From: Clostridium bovifaecis
GTDB lineage: Bacteria; Bacillota; Clostridia; Clostridiales; Clostridiaceae
Reading direction: 5' to 3'
DNA: 64,000 bases
Assembly (NCBI GenBank): GCA_009738435.1
Contig: CP046522.1
Span: 899,249 to 963,248 of the forward strand
How positions within the stretch are numbered: position 1 is the first letter of the stretch; each line of letters opens with the position of its first letter. Below the pieces are notes generated by a model. That model saw nothing but the letters and a program-made list of their open reading frames with translations, was not told the DNA's origin and ran no database searches. This document shows positions 56,033 to 64,000 of this stretch, one piece after another. The translations under genes and the position numbers were made by a program.

Positions 56033-56565
56033 GGTTTGATATTACACAATATTCTTATATAACGAATCAAAGGAGGATCCCTATTGGGCAATATTATAAA
56101 GCCAACAGTATTTTTTGACATTGCCCTAATTTTTAGTTATTCAAAATCCAGTTAAGTAGGACCGCAGCATGATTATATATTATAAGTATAATGTATTTAT
56201 CTATATTTTACATAGACCAAATTAAATATTTTAATACTATTGTCCGGGGGGATTCCCTCACTTCCTATTAATGTTAATAGCATTAGTACTAGTAATTTTA
56301 TAGAGAACATAATATACTAATCCATGCGTGTCCATATAAGAAAAAGACATATATTAAGAGGAATCATTAGATATATCAATATAAATCATGATAAAAGAAA
56401 ACTAATATAAAAGTGAGATTTTTTGTTTGTGATAAGATAGTCCATGTTGTCACGAGAGACTAGCAAGAACAGTAGCTAGTCACTAATCACCAATCGCTAA
56501 TAATTAAATTTTAATTTGTCTTTTAGAGACTAGAGATTAGCGATTAGAGGTTATGAAAAAAAGTG
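56033..56565. other. Noncoding stretch upstream of the rRNA operon
   Basis: A GGGCAAT / ATTGCCC hairpin lies at about 56087-56128. An inverted repeat at 56473-56550 contains TAGCTAGTCACTAATC and AATCGCTAAT / ATTAGCGATT; related sequence recurs between 23S and 5S. No gene. Confidence 0.5.
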
Positions 56566-56594
56566 TTGACAAGTAAGAATGAAGTTGTTATACT
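56566..56594 (+). promoter_or_regulatory. rRNA operon promoter (sigma-A type)
   Basis: TTGACA (56566-56571) and TATACT (56589-56594) are separated by exactly 17 bases. A boxA-like GTCTTTGAAAATTAAACAG follows near 56630. Confidence 0.8.
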
Positions 56595-56752
56595 AAATAA
56601 GCTGTCAAATGACGGCGAAAACAATTGGTCTTTGAAAATTAAACAGAATTAAGGTAAAATGCCAGTCAATAAACTTATTGAGCTAAGGAAACTCGCTCAG
56701 CAGAGCTGAGGAGTAAAAGCTTACACGAAATCATAGATTTCTAGTAATCTTT

Positions 56753-58263
<1,511 letters not shown>

Positions 58264-58663
58264 AGGGAGAAATGGAAGCTTACGCTTTCATAGACTGGAC
58301 TTAATTCTGTTTAATTTTGAAAGACTAAGTGTCTTTCTAACAGTTAGAAGTTAAATGTTAGCTTCTGACTAGAACTTTTGTTCTTTGAAAATTGCACAGT
58401 GTATATAAAAGTTAAAGTTTTGCGAGAGCAAAACAACATTTAGTAACGAAGAGTGAATATATTTTCGATGAAGTAAACATTGAAATGAATTCTAGAAGCT
58501 CTTAATGAGCAGAATCTTAAATGTCGTAATTTTGTCACAGGACGTGACAAAGCTCCGAGTGCGTCAGGACGACGCATATGAGGAGGTAGATATTTAAAAT
58601 GCAGCGAATTTAGAGATTCTTAAAGAAATTTGACGTTTATGAATGAAAGTATATGAACGAAGA
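58264..58663 (+). other. 16S-23S spacer without tRNA genes
   Basis: About 400 bases. No tRNA cloverleaf is seen. A boxA-like TGTTCTTTGAAAATTGCACAG (58379-58399) and short processing-stem candidates are present. Confidence 0.7.
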
Positions 58664-61562
<2,899 letters not shown>

Positions 61563-61667
61563 TATATATGAAACTCATTCAGCAAAGCTGATGAGTACTG
61601 ATTTGTATCAGAATCGAAGATTCTGACAAATCATGTACACTGTGCAATTTTGAGAGAATAACTCTCA

Positions 61668-61740
61668 AAGAGAATCGCTAATAGCTAGTCACTAATCTCT
61701 AAAATGATAGGGATTAGCGAATAGAGACTAGGGATTAAAA
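61668..61740 (+). repeat. Inverted repeat in the 23S-5S spacer
   Basis: It contains AATCGCTAATAGCTAGTCAC and, inverted, GGATTAGCGAATAGAG. It shares the exact 16-mer TAGCTAGTCACTAATC with 56473-56488 upstream of 16S. Confidence 0.6.
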
Positions 61741-61811
61741 GTAAGGCTAAGTTTAAACATAGGTATAAGGAATAATATCTAGATGCCTAATTATAACTCA
61801 GGCCCCAAAAA

Positions 61812-61929
61812 ATCTGGTGGTTATGGCTTGAAGGTAACACCCGTTCCCATACCGAACACGAAGGTTAAGCTTCAAAGCGCCGATGGTACTGCACTGGAGA
61901 CGGTGTGGAAGAGTAGGTTGCCGCCGGGT
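61812..61929 (+). rRNA. 5S ribosomal RNA
   Basis: About 118 bases with ACACCCGTTCCCATACCGAA, the conserved loop C region, and GAGTAGGTTGCCGCCGGG at the 3' end. Ends are estimated. Confidence 0.93.
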
Positions 61930-61935
61930 AAATAG

Positions 61936-61980
61936 AAAAAAGCACTAAGTAAAACGAAATGTTTTGCTTAGTGCTTTTTT
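61936..61980. terminator. rRNA operon terminator, probably bidirectional
   Basis: AAAAAAGCACTAAGTAAAAC (61936-61955) pairs with 61961-61980, ending in TTTTTT. The A-run on the left also serves the convergent cupin gene. Confidence 0.85.
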
Positions 61981-62030
61981 AAGTTAACTTATTCTAGAGT
62001 ATTAGCCAATCGTATAGTCTTTTAAATAGA

Positions 62031-62381
62031 TTAATATTGATAATCTTCAATTTCTATTTTATCTAGTTGTTGATAAGGGGCAAGTGTGGAAACCATCTTT
62101 ACTGAAGCGTTAGAGTTGTTTACACAGTAGTGAATTTCTCCTGGTTCAATATGGATAAACTGACCCTTTGTCAAATGATTTATTTTTCCGTCTACTATGA
62201 TATCAATTTCACCTTCTATAATATAAAAGTTCTCTTCCATGATATTATGATAATGAGCTTTAAAATCTTGGTTTGCCTGAAACTGTACTAGAGCGAAGTT
62301 CATGCGAGGCCCTTTCATCAGATATTTTGGGCCGCTATCGCCAAAACGATATTCTTTATTTTCTTCATCGATAATATACAT
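62031..62381 (-). CDS. Small cupin-domain protein
   Basis: The ATG at 62381 has GGAGGA ten bases upstream; the longer frame reaching into lsrK is not needed. The 116-residue product is a single cupin barrel, with the metal-site motifs AHYHNIMEENFYIIEGEIDI and FIHIEPGEIHY (His, His, Glu and a later His). It lies 31 bases after lsrK and is probably cotranscribed. It might act on a sugar or AI-2 derivative; the reaction is unknown. Confidence 0.8.
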   Translation of the reverse strand: MYIIDEENKEYRFGDSGPKYLMKGPRMNFALVQFQANQDFKAHYHNIMEENFYIIEGEIDIIVDGKINHLTKGQFIHIEPGEIHYCVNNSNASVKMVSTLAPYQQLDKIEIEDYQY

Positions 62382-62412
62382 ACTTAATTTTCCTCCAATC
62401 TTTTTATAATTT

Positions 62413-63975
62413 TTATACTCCAGGTGCAATCCACATGTTCTTTGTAAGTTTCTGATTGGAAAGCTCCAATTGTGCAGCGTATACTTTACGCCATTTTTCG
62501 TAAAGAGTTTTATATAAAATATGATTTCCAATGTTTGGTTTGTAGGTTTTATCTAATCGTACTAGTTTACGAGCTGCTTGTGAGATATTTGGGTAAACCC
62601 CTACGCCATGGCCAGCAAGGATAGCAGCACCTAGAGCAGTTGCTTCTTTTACTACTGGAACACGAACTTCAAGACCAAGAACATCAGAAAGAATTTGACA
62701 CCATAGTGGGCTTTTTGAAGCACCCCCTGCAAATACAATGCTTTCTGGCATATTGCCAGTGGCCTCACGCACTAAATCAAGATGCCCTTTAGTGACCATA
62801 GCTGTATTTTCCAAGATTGCACGATAAAATGTATAACGATTAAATTTTTCAGGGTCTATTTCAAAATTTGTAAAAGTAGGAGCAGAATGTTTCCAGGAAA
62901 TAAAATTCATAACATCAGAGAAGGCACATATCATACCATAGCTTCCTGGTGGAATTTCAGCAACCTTTTTGTCCATAAGATAATAAGGATCTTTACCAGT
63001 CTTCTCACTTTCTTGTTTTTCAAGCTGGCAGAATCCGTCGCGATACCAACGCATAACAAGGCCAGGGTTAAAGGCTAAAGCCTCGTACTGCCATACACTA
63101 GGTATAGCATGACAGTTAACACGAACACGACAGCCAGAATCGGTTTTGCTGTCAGAGGTATTAAATTCATACTGCCAGAAGGTTCCACCAAAAACAGCTG
63201 CTTCATTTGGATTTACCACTCCAACACCGATACATCCAAGTTGTGCATCTCCACCGCCTACCACAACAGTAGTACCTTCCGCAAGACCGGTATCTTCGGC
63301 GCCCTTTGCATTCACTTTGCCAATCACAGAACCGCATTCTACAACGGGAGGAAATATATTATCCCTAAGACCGCATTTACTTGCAATAGAAGAATCCCAT
63401 GTACGCTTTTGCAAATCAAAGATGCCAGTAGTAGAGCCGTTACTAGGCTCTACAGATAATTTTCCAGTCATTTTATATATTAGCCAGTCATTAAACATGC
63501 CTATAGTTGCAGCTTTTGCATATATATCAGGCATCTTGTTTTTTATCCAAAGAATTCGAGGAAGGGCACTAAGTGCATATGTTTGACCAGATTCCCAATA
63601 TAATTCTTTTTCTAGTTTTGGGTTCATGCGGATAAGTTCTTCAACTTCATCATTAGAGCGGGCATCTACATTTGCACAAGCCCATATTTCTTTTCCTTCC
63701 TTGTTATAAACCACAATTCCTTCACGCATACATGTAGTTGATACAGCAGCAATTTCTCTCGGATTAATTTTGGTTTCATTAATAACACCGCTGATACAAG
63801 CACATGCTAGATTCCAGTTATGAGTCCAATCAAAATCCATGCTTCCAGGCCATCTTGGGTCTTCATTATGTGTCCATTCTCGTTGTACACAGCCAATCTG
63901 GTTACCATTAAAATCAAATAAAACAGCACGTACACTGCCAGTGCCAGCATCAATGGCCATTAAGTATTTTTGCAT
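62413..63975 (-). CDS. lsrK: Autoinducer-2 kinase LsrK (FGGY family)
   Basis: A 520-residue FGGY carbohydrate kinase. AIDAGTGSVRAVLFDFNGNQ is the phosphate loop; MREGIVVYN, WACANVDAR, VVVGGGDAQLGC and FGGTFWQ follow the E. coli LsrK pattern closely, as does the terminus LTKNMWIAPGV. LsrK phosphorylates the quorum signal AI-2 (DPD) in the cytoplasm. GGGGG precedes the ATG. Upstream genes, perhaps the transporter or regulator, lie beyond the window. Such kinases are much less familiar in clostridia than in enterics. Confidence 0.88.
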   Translation of the reverse strand: MQKYLMAIDAGTGSVRAVLFDFNGNQIGCVQREWTHNEDPRWPGSMDFDWTHNWNLACACISGVINETKINPREIAAVSTTCMREGIVVYNKEGKEIWACANVDARSNDEVEELIRMNPKLEKELYWESGQTYALSALPRILWIKNKMPDIYAKAATIGMFNDWLIYKMTGKLSVEPSNGSTTGIFDLQKRTWDSSIASKCGLRDNIFPPVVECGSVIGKVNAKGAEDTGLAEGTTVVVGGGDAQLGCIGVGVVNPNEAAVFGGTFWQYEFNTSDSKTDSGCRVRVNCHAIPSVWQYEALAFNPGLVMRWYRDGFCQLEKQESEKTGKDPYYLMDKKVAEIPPGSYGMICAFSDVMNFISWKHSAPTFTNFEIDPEKFNRYTFYRAILENTAMVTKGHLDLVREATGNMPESIVFAGGASKSPLWCQILSDVLGLEVRVPVVKEATALGAAILAGHGVGVYPNISQAARKLVRLDKTYKPNIGNHILYKTLYEKWRKVYAAQLELSNQKLTKNMWIAPGV

Positions 63976-64000
63976 AAAATAGAACCCCCTTTATGATACA

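Noticed and set aside
58264..58663. tRNA genes in the 16S-23S spacer
   Set aside because: No cloverleaf or T-loop sequence was found.

Overview
The window is low-GC DNA from a clostridium, most likely Clostridium sensu stricto. The evidence is the AT-rich codon use, strong AAGGAGG ribosome sites, a clostridial-type rRNA operon, a glycyl radical enzyme with its radical-SAM activase, a tungsten-type aldehyde:ferredoxin oxidoreductase and sigma-54 regulation. I cannot name the species.

Layout. (1) 1-21.7 kb is an accessory region rich in defence genes and mobile-element debris. It opens with a three-gene run: a UvrD-type helicase fused to an HsdR-N nuclease domain and a LexA/S24 protease domain (5' end outside the window), an HNH protein, and a SauUSI-like modification-dependent restriction enzyme. 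Next come an IS256-family element inserted into a membrane-protein gene with an 8-bp target duplication, a frameshifted type IIG restriction-methyltransferase, a nonsense-mutated IS1182-type transposase, an Rpn fragment, two GHKL ATPase genes (one truncated), an SDR dehydrogenase, and phage replication remnants (DnaD-like and DnaB). (2) 21.8-31.7 kb is a metabolic locus. Its sigma-54 promoter is preceded by five 11-bp phased repeats. The genes are a GlcG-like protein, a glycyl radical dehydratase, its activase, a glycerol facilitator with a large internal deletion, a polyferredoxin, AOR, a MoaD-like protein and a sigma-54 activator. The proposed chemistry is dehydration of a diol or glycerol to an aldehyde, then ferredoxin-linked oxidation to the acid. 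(3) 31.8-39.5 kb mixes broken genes with an intact chemoreceptor, a lipoprotein and a DUF2935 protein. (4) 39.6-44.8 kb is a second sigma-54 unit: a BKACE (beta-keto acid cleavage) enzyme, its activator, a ketopantoate-reductase-like dehydrogenase and a GntP permease, with sigma-54 promoters on both flanks. (5) 44.8-56.1 kb carries transporters, an NlpC/P60 hydrolase, a Nudix hydrolase, a damaged two-component system, tRNA-fMet, a flavoprotein, a metallophosphoesterase pseudogene and three alpha/beta-hydrolase genes. (6) 56.5-62 kb is a complete 16S-23S-5S operon. (7) 62-64 kb holds a cupin gene and lsrK (AI-2 kinase) on the minus strand.

Two patterns run through the window. First, many genes are broken: one-base frameshifts, single in-frame stops, and apparently clean in-frame internal deletions. 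Second, several short dispersed repeat families lie at or next to broken gene ends: a GATAGTCACTT hairpin, a TTATGACCTC element and an AGCAAGCTC element. They look like scars of an uncharacterised small mobile or recombination element. Some one-base frameshifts could instead be sequencing errors, because at least two fall in A-runs.
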